Assembly (NCBI GenBank): GCA_016195505.1 | Contig: JACPZN010000116.1 | Location: forward strand, 1 to 8,208 | DNA length: 8,208 nucleotides | Direction of reading: 5' to 3' | From: Nitrospirota bacterium | GTDB taxonomy: Bacteria > Nitrospirota > Nitrospiria > Nitrospirales > Nitrospiraceae | Shown: piece by piece, positions 1 through 5,905 of the stretch | Numbering within the stretch: position 1 is the first letter of the stretch | Layout: every line of letters starts with the position of its first letter | Notes under the pieces: model-generated | Told to the model about the DNA's origin: nothing | Databases searched by the model: none | What the model saw: the letters and a program-made list of their open reading frames with translations, nothing else | Translations under genes and position numbers: made by a program

Positions 1-1007
1 AGGCCGACTGCCGAACCGAAACCGCGCCCGCCGACGGAGTGTTCCCGGATGACTTCTATGCCACGACACATTTGCCGACCCATGTTCGGCTCAACGGACA
101 GTGGGTTGAAGTCGATCGGATCGAGATGGATCTTGCCATTCTGTTGGATAAACGGACTTCGGTGGCGCGAGCTGTTCCGATGGGAGAGGTTCGGCAGGGC
201 GATTGGATCGTGGTTGGTCGCGAAGGAGTACGTATCAGCCCCTTGCAGCGTCCGCGCGAGCGAGATGTTTTTGGATTCATGGAATCGCAAGTCTCGGCGG
301 AGCGTCCGCATGGCCATGTCATCAACGATATCGCGGCTCGTATGCGCCAACTGCGAGATCGGTACAGGCAAGGGCAGGCGGATTCAAAGGTGTTGCTGGC
401 GGGAGGACCTGCGATCATTCATGCCGGTGGGCGTGAAGCGCTGGCTTGGTTAATCGAGCAGGGGTTTATCCATGTGTTGTTCTGCGGCAACGCCCTGGCT
501 GCGCACGATATGGAAGCAGACTTGTACGGCACGTCGCTAGGCTATGGTCTCACCGCCGGGCGCGCAGTCCCACATGGCCATGAACATCATTTGCGCACCA
601 TCAACCGGGTTCGTGCGATCGGCAGTATCGAGGCGGCGGTGACCTCGGGCGTGGTGAAGCAGGGGATCATGGCAGCTTGTGTCCGGCATGGTGTACCCGT
701 AGTAATGGCCGGAACCATTCGCGATGACGGTCCCTTGCCAGGAGTGATCACAGATTCCGTTCTCGCGCAGAGCGCCATGCGGGCCGCTGTCCCCGGCGTC
801 GGACTGGCCCTGTTGGTTGCTTCCACCCTGCACTCAGTGGCGACCGGCAATCTCTTGCCCGCGACTGTACCGACGGTCTGCGTGGACGTGAATCCCTCCG
901 TGCCGACCAAGCTTGCGGACCGCGGCAGCTTTCAGGCGGTCGGTCTCGTCATGGACGCCGCGTCGTTTCTCTCAGAACTGGCCAGGATTTTGGGGAGGGC
1001 GTCATGA
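1..1007 (+). CDS. LOR/SDH-domain (TIGR00300-type) ornithine cyclodeaminase, 5'-truncated by the window edge
   Basis: This is probably an ornithine cyclodeaminase, converting ornithine to proline and ammonia in the cytoplasm. The frame is open from base 3 to the TGA at 1005-1007. A GTG at 39 is possible as a start, but the 12 codons before it already read like the family (ending APADGVFPDDFY), so the true start lies upstream and roughly 60-100 N-terminal residues are missing. Counting from the codon at 39, conserved blocks are GGPAIIHAGG (122-131), GNALAAHDMEADLYGTSLG (150-168), GHEHH (180-184), AGTIRDDGPLPGVITD (224-239) and NPSVPTKLADRGS (285-297). This fold matches the C-terminal half of cyanobacterial AgrE/ArgZ and archaeal cyclodeaminases, not the mu-crystallin-type Ocd. 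It overlaps the downstream dihydrolase gene by 4 bp, which supports an arginine-ornithine-proline role. The clustered histidines are compatible with metal or nickel-pincer nucleotide binding; that is inference. Older annotations call the family LOR/SDH bifunctional protein. Confidence 0.85.
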   Translation, partial: ADCRTETAPADGVFPDDFYATTHLPTHVRLNGQWVEVDRIEMDLAILLDKRTSVARAVPMGEVRQGDWIVVGREGVRISPLQRPRERDVFGFMESQVSAERPHGHVINDIAARMRQLRDRYRQGQADSKVLLAGGPAIIHAGGREALAWLIEQGFIHVLFCGNALAAHDMEADLYGTSLGYGLTAGRAVPHGHEHHLRTINRVRAIGSIEAAVTSGVVKQGIMAACVRHGVPVVMAGTIRDDGPLPGVITDSVLAQSAMRAAVPGVGLALLVASTLHSVATGNLLPATVPTVCVDVNPSVPTKLADRGSFQAVGLVMDAASFLSELARILGRAS

Positions 1008-1804
1008 GCCGCCTCCTCGTGTGCCCACCGGACTTTTTCGGGATCGAGTATGAAATCAATCCCTGGATGCGGCTCAGTAACCGGGTGGACCACGAACGGG
1101 CCGTCCTACAGTGGCATGGATTGATGAGCGTCTTTGAAAATGACTTGGGCGTCGTGCTCGAACGTATGACTCCCGTAGCAGGATTGCCCGACCTCGCGTT
1201 TACTGCCAATGCCGGCGTTGTGGTAGGACGGACGGCCGTCGTGAGCCGCTTCCGTTATCCTGAACGGCAACGAGAGGAAGCGCATTTTGAAGACTGGTTT
1301 CGCGGGCATGGTTATGATGTGATAACATTGGAGAAAGGACAGTTTTTTGAAGGCGCAGGTGATCTTCTGGGCTTTCCGGAATGTTGGTTCGGCGGCTATC
1401 GGCAGCGATCGGATATTCGTGTGTTTCCGATCCTAAGCGAGCGCTTCCATCGGGAAATCATTCCGCTCGAACTCATCGACAGCCGCTTCTACCATCTCGA
1501 TACGTGCTTCTGCCCGCTTAGCGGAGGAGAGCTCCTCTATTTTCACGCCGCGTTCGATCTCTACGGGCAGATCGCAATTGCCGAGCGAATTCCGAACGAG
1601 CGCCGTTTGTCCGTTCCGGAGGATGAAGCGCTCAAGTTCGCGTGCAACGCCGTCTGTGTCGGGAAACATGTCGTCCTGCCGTCCGGATGTCCCACCACCG
1701 AACGCCTGCTCCAAGCGAGAGGATACCAAACCCACTCCGTTCCTCTCGACGAGTTCATGAAATCCGGGGGGTCTGCGAAGTGTTTGACGCTGGCCCTCGA
1801 CTGA
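1004..1804 (+). CDS. Arginine dihydrolase-like enzyme (amidinotransferase / DDAH fold)
   Basis: This is a cytoplasmic hydrolase of the guanidino-group-modifying superfamily (arginine deiminase, DDAH, amidinotransferases), 266 aa. Visible catalytic landmarks are the LPDLAFTANAG segment (61-71, with D63 and N69), FEGAGD (115-120, E116 and D120), HLDT (164-167) and the C-terminal nucleophile C260 in GGSAKCL. The FTAN asparagine resembles the residue that, from memory, separates arginine dihydrolase ArgZ from ordinary deiminases. With the partner gene upstream, the likely reaction is arginine to ornithine, CO2 and two ammonia. In cyanobacterial ArgZ/AgrE this domain is the N-terminal half of one polypeptide; here it is free-standing and downstream. 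The ATG at 1004 overlaps the previous TGA, and a GGGGAGG at 992-998 lies 5 nt upstream, so translational coupling is likely. A dimethylarginine hydrolase or plain deiminase activity cannot be excluded. Confidence 0.85.
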   Translation: MSRLLVCPPDFFGIEYEINPWMRLSNRVDHERAVLQWHGLMSVFENDLGVVLERMTPVAGLPDLAFTANAGVVVGRTAVVSRFRYPERQREEAHFEDWFRGHGYDVITLEKGQFFEGAGDLLGFPECWFGGYRQRSDIRVFPILSERFHREIIPLELIDSRFYHLDTCFCPLSGGELLYFHAAFDLYGQIAIAERIPNERRLSVPEDEALKFACNAVCVGKHVVLPSGCPTTERLLQARGYQTHSVPLDEFMKSGGSAKCLTLALD

Positions 1805-1810
1805 TTGCTT

Positions 1811-1897
1811 GTCATTGGTCAACAGTCAATAATCGCTGGTCAAGGGCTGAGGACGATCCGCCGTCTTTTCAATTAACAATGACGAATGACCGTTGAC
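1811..1897. repeat. Inverted pair of degenerate 7-bp repeats (GTCA core)
   Basis: On the + strand GTCA recurs every seven bases at 1811, 1818, 1825 and 1839, with a degenerate unit at 1832. The complementary core TGAC recurs at 1880, 1887 and 1894 with a degenerate unit at 1873. The two arms are inverted relative to each other and about 15 of 20 positions can pair (roughly 1815-1834 with 1880-1899), so an imperfect hairpin is possible. The tract fills the space between two convergent genes and may act as a weak bidirectional terminator. The heptamer words resemble cyanobacterial STRR units such as TTGGTCA. Confidence 0.65.
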
Positions 1898-1907
1898 TAT
1901 TAATCCG

Positions 1908-2267
1908 CTATGGTTTTCGTCGACAGAGGAACGCCCCGTACAGGCCGGCAATGGTGATCGTGACCAGCTCGATCGTCAGAAGCATGCGACTCACGACCGC
2001 CTCAGGGGCTGGAGGAGAGAGGATGAAGTATATCCCGAGAAATTCAGGCGTCTGATCCGGAGGAGTTTCCCATGGGGGGAACAGGACTGCGAGCACCAGA
2101 GCGGCTACCATCCCATAGAGCACATGGATGTTTAACTGTTCTGGTGTTGCAACATTGGGTTGAGAGGCCGGGGTTACACTCGGTTTCCCATCGAGCCGCT
2201 GGCCACATTGCGTGCAGAAGCGATTGATTTCTGGCAGCGATCGATGGCAGGAAGGACAGGTTTGCAT
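1908..2267 (-). CDS. Small zinc-ribbon protein with two membrane segments
   Basis: The function is unknown. The 119-aa product starts with a short zinc ribbon, CPSC (4-7) and CTQC (18-21), followed by a polar Pro/Ser/Thr linker (26-46). Two hydrophobic segments follow (about 49-63 and 95-114), and the protein ends in a basic CRRKP tail. Between the helices is a PPW...GIYF...SPP loop seen in small bacterial zinc-ribbon membrane proteins. I prefer the ATG at 2265-2267 because it places the zinc ribbon at the N terminus as usual. An in-frame ATG at 2295-2297 would add ten residues, and neither start has a strong Shine-Dalgarno. It lies downstream of the beta-barrel gene on the same strand (75 bp gap), so co-transcription is possible, though the dyad at 2274-2310 may mark its own control region. 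Confidence 0.7.
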   Translation of the reverse strand: MQTCPSCHRSLPEINRFCTQCGQRLDGKPSVTPASQPNVATPEQLNIHVLYGMVAALVLAVLFPPWETPPDQTPEFLGIYFILSPPAPEAVVSRMLLTIELVTITIAGLYGAFLCRRKP

Positions 2268-2273
2268 AACGCA

Positions 2274-2310
2274 GGACGTTCCCTGTGCTGTATACATACA
2301 CGGAACGTCC
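2274..2310. promoter_or_regulatory. Perfect 9-bp inverted repeat upstream of the zinc-ribbon gene
   Basis: GGACGTTCC at 2274-2282 and its exact reverse complement GGAACGTCC at 2302-2310 are separated by 19 bp that include the palindrome GTATAC. The dyad sits 7 bp upstream of the favoured ATG (read on the - strand), between the two candidate start codons. It could be an operator or a 5'-leader hairpin limiting translation. A sigma-70 -35-like TTGCTA lies just upstream on the - strand (about 2319-2324), but spacing to a -10 is poor. The function is inferred only from position. Confidence 0.4.
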
Positions 2311-2342
2311 GAGAGATACTAGCAACCTGTGAGGATTAAGGG

Positions 2343-3077
2343 CTAGAAGTGAAAGTTGACTCCGAAGGAAATAAGTACCGGGTGGTAGGTCGCCGAGAAA
2401 CTGAAATTATTGGTCCTAGAAAAGTTAAAGTCTGTAAAGATACGGTTATACTTGACTTCACCAAAGGCGGTGATGTGACGGGTAAAGTAGTATTCTAAGC
2501 CGGCTTTGGCATTGAGGCCAAACCGGGTGGAGCTGTTCGATTCAGCGAACTGTGGGTCGGTAGTCTTCACTCGAGCAAAAAATACCCCCGGGCCAACCCC
2601 TACATAGGGCTGCAATCTGGTCTTGTGATATCGGAACATGAGGTTGACGGGGGCCCAAGTGATCACTCGAAAATTGTCGCCTGATAGGACGGCCGAAGTT
2701 GATCCACCGGCGACGGGACCAAATCCATTCAGAACAGCTCCGGGCGGAATGGAAACCGTTGTGTTTTGCTGCTTGATTCCGGGAGTCATATGGTACACTT
2801 CCGTTTCCAGCCCGAACCACCGAGCCGTAGGAAAGTAGTAGCCGAGTTTGAATCCGAAGAGAGGGGATCTGGAAAGCGATCTATCCGACATCGACCCATT
2901 CGGACTGAAATCCGTGAGGTCGACACCCTTTAGCTTATTCATGGCTATAGTGGTCCCGATTTGACCTCCGATGTAGGCTTCTGGATACGCATTGGGAACT
3001 TCCAGAACCAATGATGACATCATCAGGGTCATTGCGCAGATTCCAGAAATAGCCCGTGTGCCATGTTCTTGTTTCAT
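2343..3077 (-). CDS. Outer-membrane beta-barrel protein (OmpA/OmpX-like barrel)
   Basis: This is a 244-aa predicted outer-membrane protein. The N terminus has a signal peptide: basic start, hydrophobic core around residues 10-26, and probable cleavage near PNA-YPEAY at about residues 29-30. The remainder alternates polar and hydrophobic residues in amphipathic strands typical of the OMP_b-brl fold, including YIGGQIGTTIA, FGFKLGYYFP, FGLETEVYH, LQPYVGVGPGVFFARV and AKAGLEYYF. The chain ends in a terminal phenylalanine (GVNFHF), the usual BAM-complex signal. The length suits an eight-stranded barrel. The ATG is supported by GGAGGG (complement of 3084-3089) 6 nt upstream. No OmpA-type peptidoglycan-binding domain is present, and its ligand or role is not predictable. 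It is divergent from gpsA across a 267-bp spacer. Confidence 0.85.
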   Translation of the reverse strand: MKQEHGTRAISGICAMTLMMSSLVLEVPNAYPEAYIGGQIGTTIAMNKLKGVDLTDFSPNGSMSDRSLSRSPLFGFKLGYYFPTARWFGLETEVYHMTPGIKQQNTTVSIPPGAVLNGFGPVAGGSTSAVLSGDNFRVITWAPVNLMFRYHKTRLQPYVGVGPGVFFARVKTTDPQFAESNSSTRFGLNAKAGLEYYFTRHITAFGEVKYNRIFTDFNFSRTNNFSFSATYHPVLISFGVNFHF

Positions 3078-3083
3078 CAGAAA

Positions 3084-3089
3084 CCCTCC
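3084..3089 (-). promoter_or_regulatory. Ribosome binding site for the beta-barrel gene
   Basis: GGAGGG on the - strand lies 6 nt before the ATG at 3075-3077. It is the strongest Shine-Dalgarno among the - strand genes here and fixes that start. Confidence 0.7.
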
Positions 3090-3131
3090 GAATTACGTAT
3101 TTCGAGAGCTGTCATTCATACTAAGGCTCGG

Positions 3132-3147
3132 CTTCGTCGTGACGAAG
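3132..3147. promoter_or_regulatory. 16-bp palindrome upstream of the beta-barrel gene
   Basis: CTTCGTC (3132-3138) and GACGAAG (3141-3147) form a perfect 7-bp dyad with a 2-bp centre, about 54 bp upstream of the beta-barrel ATG. On the - strand it overlaps the position expected for a -35 element, 17 bp before a TAGTAT -10-like hexamer (about 3116-3121). A transcription-factor operator is plausible. No family can be named. Confidence 0.35.
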
Positions 3148-3257
3148 TCATTTCTCAAATCCTGACAAGAGATGAGCAAGCCACATGCCATCATCGGAAC
3201 AACGCCGCTTTTGAGGCTGCACCGCACTTGACAAATTGAACTGGTCTGTTCCATTCG

Positions 3258-3286
3258 TTGACAGAAGATCGAGGCCTTCCTATAAT
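3258..3286 (+). promoter_or_regulatory. Consensus sigma-70 promoter for gpsA-larB
   Basis: A perfect TTGACA (3258-3263), a 17-bp spacer and a perfect TATAAT (3281-3286) lie 58 bp before the gpsA ATG. Transcription should start near 3293, giving a leader of about 50 nt. Because gpsA and larB overlap, this probably drives both. The rest of the 3078-3344 spacer shows only the palindrome at 3132-3147 and a second TTGACA at 3228-3233 without a matching -10. Confidence 0.8.
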
Positions 3287-3344
3287 CCGCCGGTCCGAAG
3301 AACGGCATGCGTTCTGCTCTCCCCACTAGGTGAAATTTCCCCAC

Positions 3345-4364
3345 ATGCAGGCCATCAAAAAGATCGGCATCATCGGGGCCGGGGCCTGGGGAACGGCGCT
3401 GGCCAAGCACCTGGCTGAGAAAGGCATGGAGGTCCGCATCTGGGCCTACGAACACGACGTGGTTAGCGCCATTAACACCGCTCGCGAGAATCCAATTTTT
3501 CTCAAAGGCGTACCACTCCCCCGGAGCCTGGTCGCAACCTCTTCTCTGGCCGATGCTCTCGAGGGGTGTGAAGGGATCTTATTTGTCGTGCCTTCGCATG
3601 TGGCCAGACCTGTCTTGCAGAATCTGGCGTCCTGCCTGTCGGATCCGATCCCGCTGATCAGCGCAACCAAAGGTATTGAGGAATGCACTACGAAACTCAT
3701 GACGCAGGTGATGGAGGATGTTCTGCCATCGCCAATGCACCGCTCGCTCATGGCACTCTCCGGGCCGAGCTTCGCATCCGAGCTGAGCGCCGGCCAGCCG
3801 ACGGCGGTATGCCTGGCCGGTCAGGACGAACTATTGGTGCGACGGTTTCAGAGCGCCTTGATGACACCGACGTTTCGCGTGTATGCCGATGCTGATGTGA
3901 TCGGCGTGCAGCTTGGCGGCGCACTGAAAAATGTGATGGCGCTGGCTGCCGGTGTGGTCGATGGCCTGGGTCTCGGACTCAATGCGCGCGCGGCGCTCAT
4001 TACGCGGGGGCTGACAGAGATCGTCCGATTAGGTGTGGCGATGGGGGCCGATCCACGGACATTCTACGGCCTCTCGGGCATCGGCGATCTGGTGTTGACC
4101 TGCACAGGCATGATGAGTCGAAACCATGCCGTGGGAGCTCGTCTCGGCAAGGGCGAAAGGCTCGAGACGATTTTGGGTGGGATGCAGGCAGTCGCAGAAG
4201 GTGTCCGGACAGCTCATGCCGCGTTAGGGCTGGCGCGACGGCACGCGGTCGATATGCCGATCACACAGGAGATCAACGCCGTGCTGTTTGAAAACAAGTC
4301 TTGCCGGAAAGCAGTCAGCGATTTGATGGAACGTGACGCGAAACCGGAAAAGGGACAAGCATGA
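3345..4364 (+). CDS. gpsA: NAD(P)-dependent glycerol-3-phosphate dehydrogenase
   Basis: GpsA reduces dihydroxyacetone phosphate to sn-glycerol-3-phosphate, the backbone for phospholipid synthesis, in the cytoplasm. The Rossmann signature GAGAWG is at residues 11-16, followed by the substrate-domain motifs GPSFASEL (140-147), GGALKNVMALAAG (191-203, catalytic K195), GLSGIGDLVLTC (242-253, D248), SRN (258-260) and the C-terminal DMPITQEINAVLF (303-315). With the ATG at 3345 the protein is 339 aa, the same as E. coli GpsA. A GTG at 3330 would add five residues but has no Shine-Dalgarno, whereas AGGTGA at 3328-3333 serves the ATG at a somewhat long 11-nt spacing. It overlaps larB by 4 bp. All expected core motifs are intact. 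Confidence 0.96.
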   Translation: MQAIKKIGIIGAGAWGTALAKHLAEKGMEVRIWAYEHDVVSAINTARENPIFLKGVPLPRSLVATSSLADALEGCEGILFVVPSHVARPVLQNLASCLSDPIPLISATKGIEECTTKLMTQVMEDVLPSPMHRSLMALSGPSFASELSAGQPTAVCLAGQDELLVRRFQSALMTPTFRVYADADVIGVQLGGALKNVMALAAGVVDGLGLGLNARAALITRGLTEIVRLGVAMGADPRTFYGLSGIGDLVLTCTGMMSRNHAVGARLGKGERLETILGGMQAVAEGVRTAHAALGLARRHAVDMPITQEINAVLFENKSCRKAVSDLMERDAKPEKGQA

Positions 4365-5134
4365 GCCCTGAAGGACTCGAACGGCTATTGCGACAGGTAC
4401 GCCAGGGACAGGTCACGGTGGAACAAGCGCTTCAGCGGCTGCGGTCCATGCCGTTCGAGGATCTTGGTTTTGCCTCGCTCGATCATCATCGCTCTTTGCG
4501 CCAAGGCTTTCCTGAAGTCGTACTCTGCGAGGGGAAAACCATCGCCCAGGTGGTCACCATCTCGCGGGCACTGATCAAGAAACACGGCTCGTTTCTCGCC
4601 ACCCGTGCAGAGCCGGAAGTCGCTCGCGTAATTCGCCGGCTGGATCGTCGGGCACGCTACTACGCCGATGCGCGCATTGTGGCCATCCGTCCTGCATCGC
4701 AGAAGCAGCGGGGCCATGTCCTGATCGTGACGGCAGGCACAGCAGACGTACCGGTGGCTGAAGAAGCTCGCGTCACTGCCGAAATCATGGGCAGCCGTGT
4801 CGAACGACTTTACGACGTGGGTGTGGCAGGTCTCCATCGACTACTTGGGAAGAAAGATCGGCTGTTCGACGCCAGGGTCGTCATCGTCGTTGCGGGAATG
4901 GATGGTGTACTGCCGAGCGTCGTGGGAGGTTTGGTGGACTGCCCGGTGATCGCTGTGCCGACCAGCCGTGGCTACGGCGCCAGTTTCGGCGGGCTGGCTG
5001 CTCTGCTGACGATGCTGAATTCCTGCGCGGCGGGTGTCGGCGTGATGAATATCGACAATGGGTTCGGTGCCGGCTGCCTGGCCCACCGGATCAACATTCT
5101 CGGTGAAGCGTCGTTCGTGAAGCGTCGTTCGTAA
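4361..5134 (+). CDS. larB: Nickel-pincer cofactor biosynthesis protein LarB
   Basis: LarB carboxylates the pyridinium ring of nicotinic acid adenine dinucleotide and hydrolyses the phosphoanhydride, giving the first intermediate of the nickel-pincer nucleotide. The 257-aa protein has an N-terminal helical segment (1-40), the family motif DHHRSLRQGFPEVVLCEGKT (41-60), then a PurE-like AIR-carboxylase domain with VTAGTADVPVAEEA (123-136), AGMDGVLPSVVGGL (178-191), PTSRGYGASFGG (200-211) and NSCAAGVGVMNIDNGFGAG (220-238). C222 corresponds to the cysteine reported to form the covalent substrate adduct in Lactobacillus LarB. The ATG overlaps the gpsA stop, and AAAAGGGA just upstream is a fair Shine-Dalgarno. 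The last eight or nine codons fall in a tandem 14-bp duplication, so the KRRS tail is probably recent. It was formerly annotated as AIR carboxylase-like; PurE itself is excluded by length and the N-terminal motif. Confidence 0.94.
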   Translation: MSPEGLERLLRQVRQGQVTVEQALQRLRSMPFEDLGFASLDHHRSLRQGFPEVVLCEGKTIAQVVTISRALIKKHGSFLATRAEPEVARVIRRLDRRARYYADARIVAIRPASQKQRGHVLIVTAGTADVPVAEEARVTAEIMGSRVERLYDVGVAGLHRLLGKKDRLFDARVVIVVAGMDGVLPSVVGGLVDCPVIAVPTSRGYGASFGGLAALLTMLNSCAAGVGVMNIDNGFGAGCLAHRINILGEASFVKRRS

Positions 5135-5181
5135 GCCTCCTCGCGAGATACGAGGAACGAAGGACGAGATACGTTCCTTCG
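5105..5181. repeat. 7-bp-periodic tract ending larB, with a 14-bp tandem duplication
   Basis: GAAGCGTCGTTCGT occurs twice head to tail (5105-5118 and 5119-5132). Read in steps of seven from 5105, most units to 5174 end in CGT or CGA (two do not), including GATACGA, GGAACGA, AGGACGA and GATACGT. The tract covers the last codons of larB, its stop codon and the convergent spacer. It is the same kind of degenerate heptamer array as at 1811, 7073 and 8181, with a different word. Confidence 0.65.
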
Positions 5182-5183
5182 TT
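5156..5183. terminator. Candidate bidirectional hairpin between convergent genes
   Basis: AACGAAGGA (5156-5164) pairs perfectly with TCCTTCGTT (5175-5183) around a 10-nt loop. It lies 22 bp after the larB stop and overlaps the stop codon of the convergent gene (5182-5184). No U-tract follows on either side, so intrinsic termination would be weak. The hairpin is embedded in the heptamer tract and may be a by-product of it. Confidence 0.4.
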
Positions 5184-5733
5184 ACTTCACTTCCAACGTC
5201 CCCCGCTTTGGCCAAGCGACCATCATCGTGCGAGGGCCTTTCTCTCCATCCGCCAGCAACTTCGTACGCACCTCATAGGCATATATCCCAGGGCCGGCAA
5301 GCTGCTTGCGGTGATCTTGCCCATCCCAGGAGAGCTCGACGGAAAGCTTGGGTCGCTCTGTTTCACCGTTGGCAGCTGCGGGAATTTGAACCGGCTGGCG
5401 GTGAGTGAGAAACCGAAGAGACGTTTTCGAGGGAGAACTAATGAGGGACGTCACCTCCAGAATCGTAGCTCCATTCAACTCCTTCGGAAGTTGCACGGTC
5501 ACAGCAAACTGAAGGGGTCCGTTGCCTGGGGCATAAGGCGTCGGCGTAATGTTCAAGTCGACAATCTTAAGTTCCGGTTCCGGACGGGGAACCCGGGGTG
5601 GCCTCGTTTTCGCCAGGCCATCGATCGGGAGAAATGTTGTGAGGGAGAGGCAGATAACGAGAAGACCGAGTATGGGTCCGATTCGTCGCGCGCCGGCCCG
5701 AACATGTACCGAGGAGATGAAACAAGTACTCAT
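5182..5733 (-). CDS. Secreted protein with a FlgD-type Ig-like domain
   Basis: This 183-aa predicted exported protein has no assigned function. Residues 1-41 look like a signal peptide (RAGARR, hydrophobic core 18-36, probable cleavage DGLA-KT). A proline-rich stretch (44-54) follows, then a beta-rich body. The C-terminal part, LSWDGQDHRKQLAGPGIYAY (133-152), is the hallmark of FlgD/gingipain-type Ig-like beta-sandwich repeats (W-D-G-x-D ... G-x-Y-x-Y). I chose the ATG at 5731-5733 because it gives the signal peptide. The open frame continues to 5955 but would add 74 residues of larC antisense. There is no clear Shine-Dalgarno, so the start is uncertain. It is convergent with larB and divergent from larC, breaking up the two lar genes. 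It could bind cell-surface partners; nothing links it to nickel metabolism. Confidence 0.7.
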   Translation of the reverse strand: MSTCFISSVHVRAGARRIGPILGLLVICLSLTTFLPIDGLAKTRPPRVPRPEPELKIVDLNITPTPYAPGNGPLQFAVTVQLPKELNGATILEVTSLISSPSKTSLRFLTHRQPVQIPAAANGETERPKLSVELSWDGQDHRKQLAGPGIYAYEVRTKLLADGEKGPRTMMVAWPKRGTLEVK

Positions 5734-5793
5734 AAAAACAACAGGGAAGCAGATTCGGAGGGATGGGCACAGAAGATCGATTGCATCGTTATG

Positions 5794-5822
5794 GGGATAG
5801 CACAGCCTCCCCAGGCTGTCAA
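5794..5822 (-). promoter_or_regulatory. Putative promoter with internal dyad for the secreted Ig-like protein
   Basis: On the - strand a perfect TTGACA (5817-5822) is followed after 17 bp by TATCCC (5794-5799), a poor -10. Between them is a perfect 7-bp dyad, ACAGCCT (5802-5808) and AGGCTGT (5813-5819), with a CCCC loop. The arrangement suggests an operator inside a promoter, but the weak -10 keeps this tentative. Confidence 0.35.
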
Positions 5823-5839
5823 TGAGCCGCCAACGATGA

Positions 5840-5868
5840 TTGCCGTTGGCCGGTGCCTTGGGTAAGAT
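5840..5868 (+). promoter_or_regulatory. Candidate sigma-70 promoter for larC
   Basis: TTGCCG (5840-5845), a 17-bp spacer and TAAGAT (5863-5868) lie 37 bp upstream of the larC GTG. The leader would be about 30 nt. An independent promoter is needed because the gene upstream runs in the opposite direction. Confidence 0.45.
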
Positions 5869-5905
5869 GGGCGGCCATCGAACGATTACCTGCACGGGGG
5901 GCTGA

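Noticed and set aside
39..41. GTG at 39 as the true start of the cyclodeaminase
   Set aside because: The frame is open to the window edge and the preceding codons already match the family, so the gene is cut by the window.
3228..3233. Second TTGACA upstream of gpsA
   Set aside because: No -10-like hexamer lies 16-18 bp downstream; the promoter at 3258-3286 is far better.
3093..3455. 120-codon - strand frame covering the gpsA promoter and 5' end
   Set aside because: It covers a consensus + strand promoter and the GpsA nucleotide-binding motif, and its product is not protein-like.
5311..5865. 184-codon + strand frame between larB and larC
   Set aside because: It is antisense to the secreted Ig-like protein, is very Arg-rich, and has no recognisable domain. 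The - strand reading has a signal peptide and a motif.
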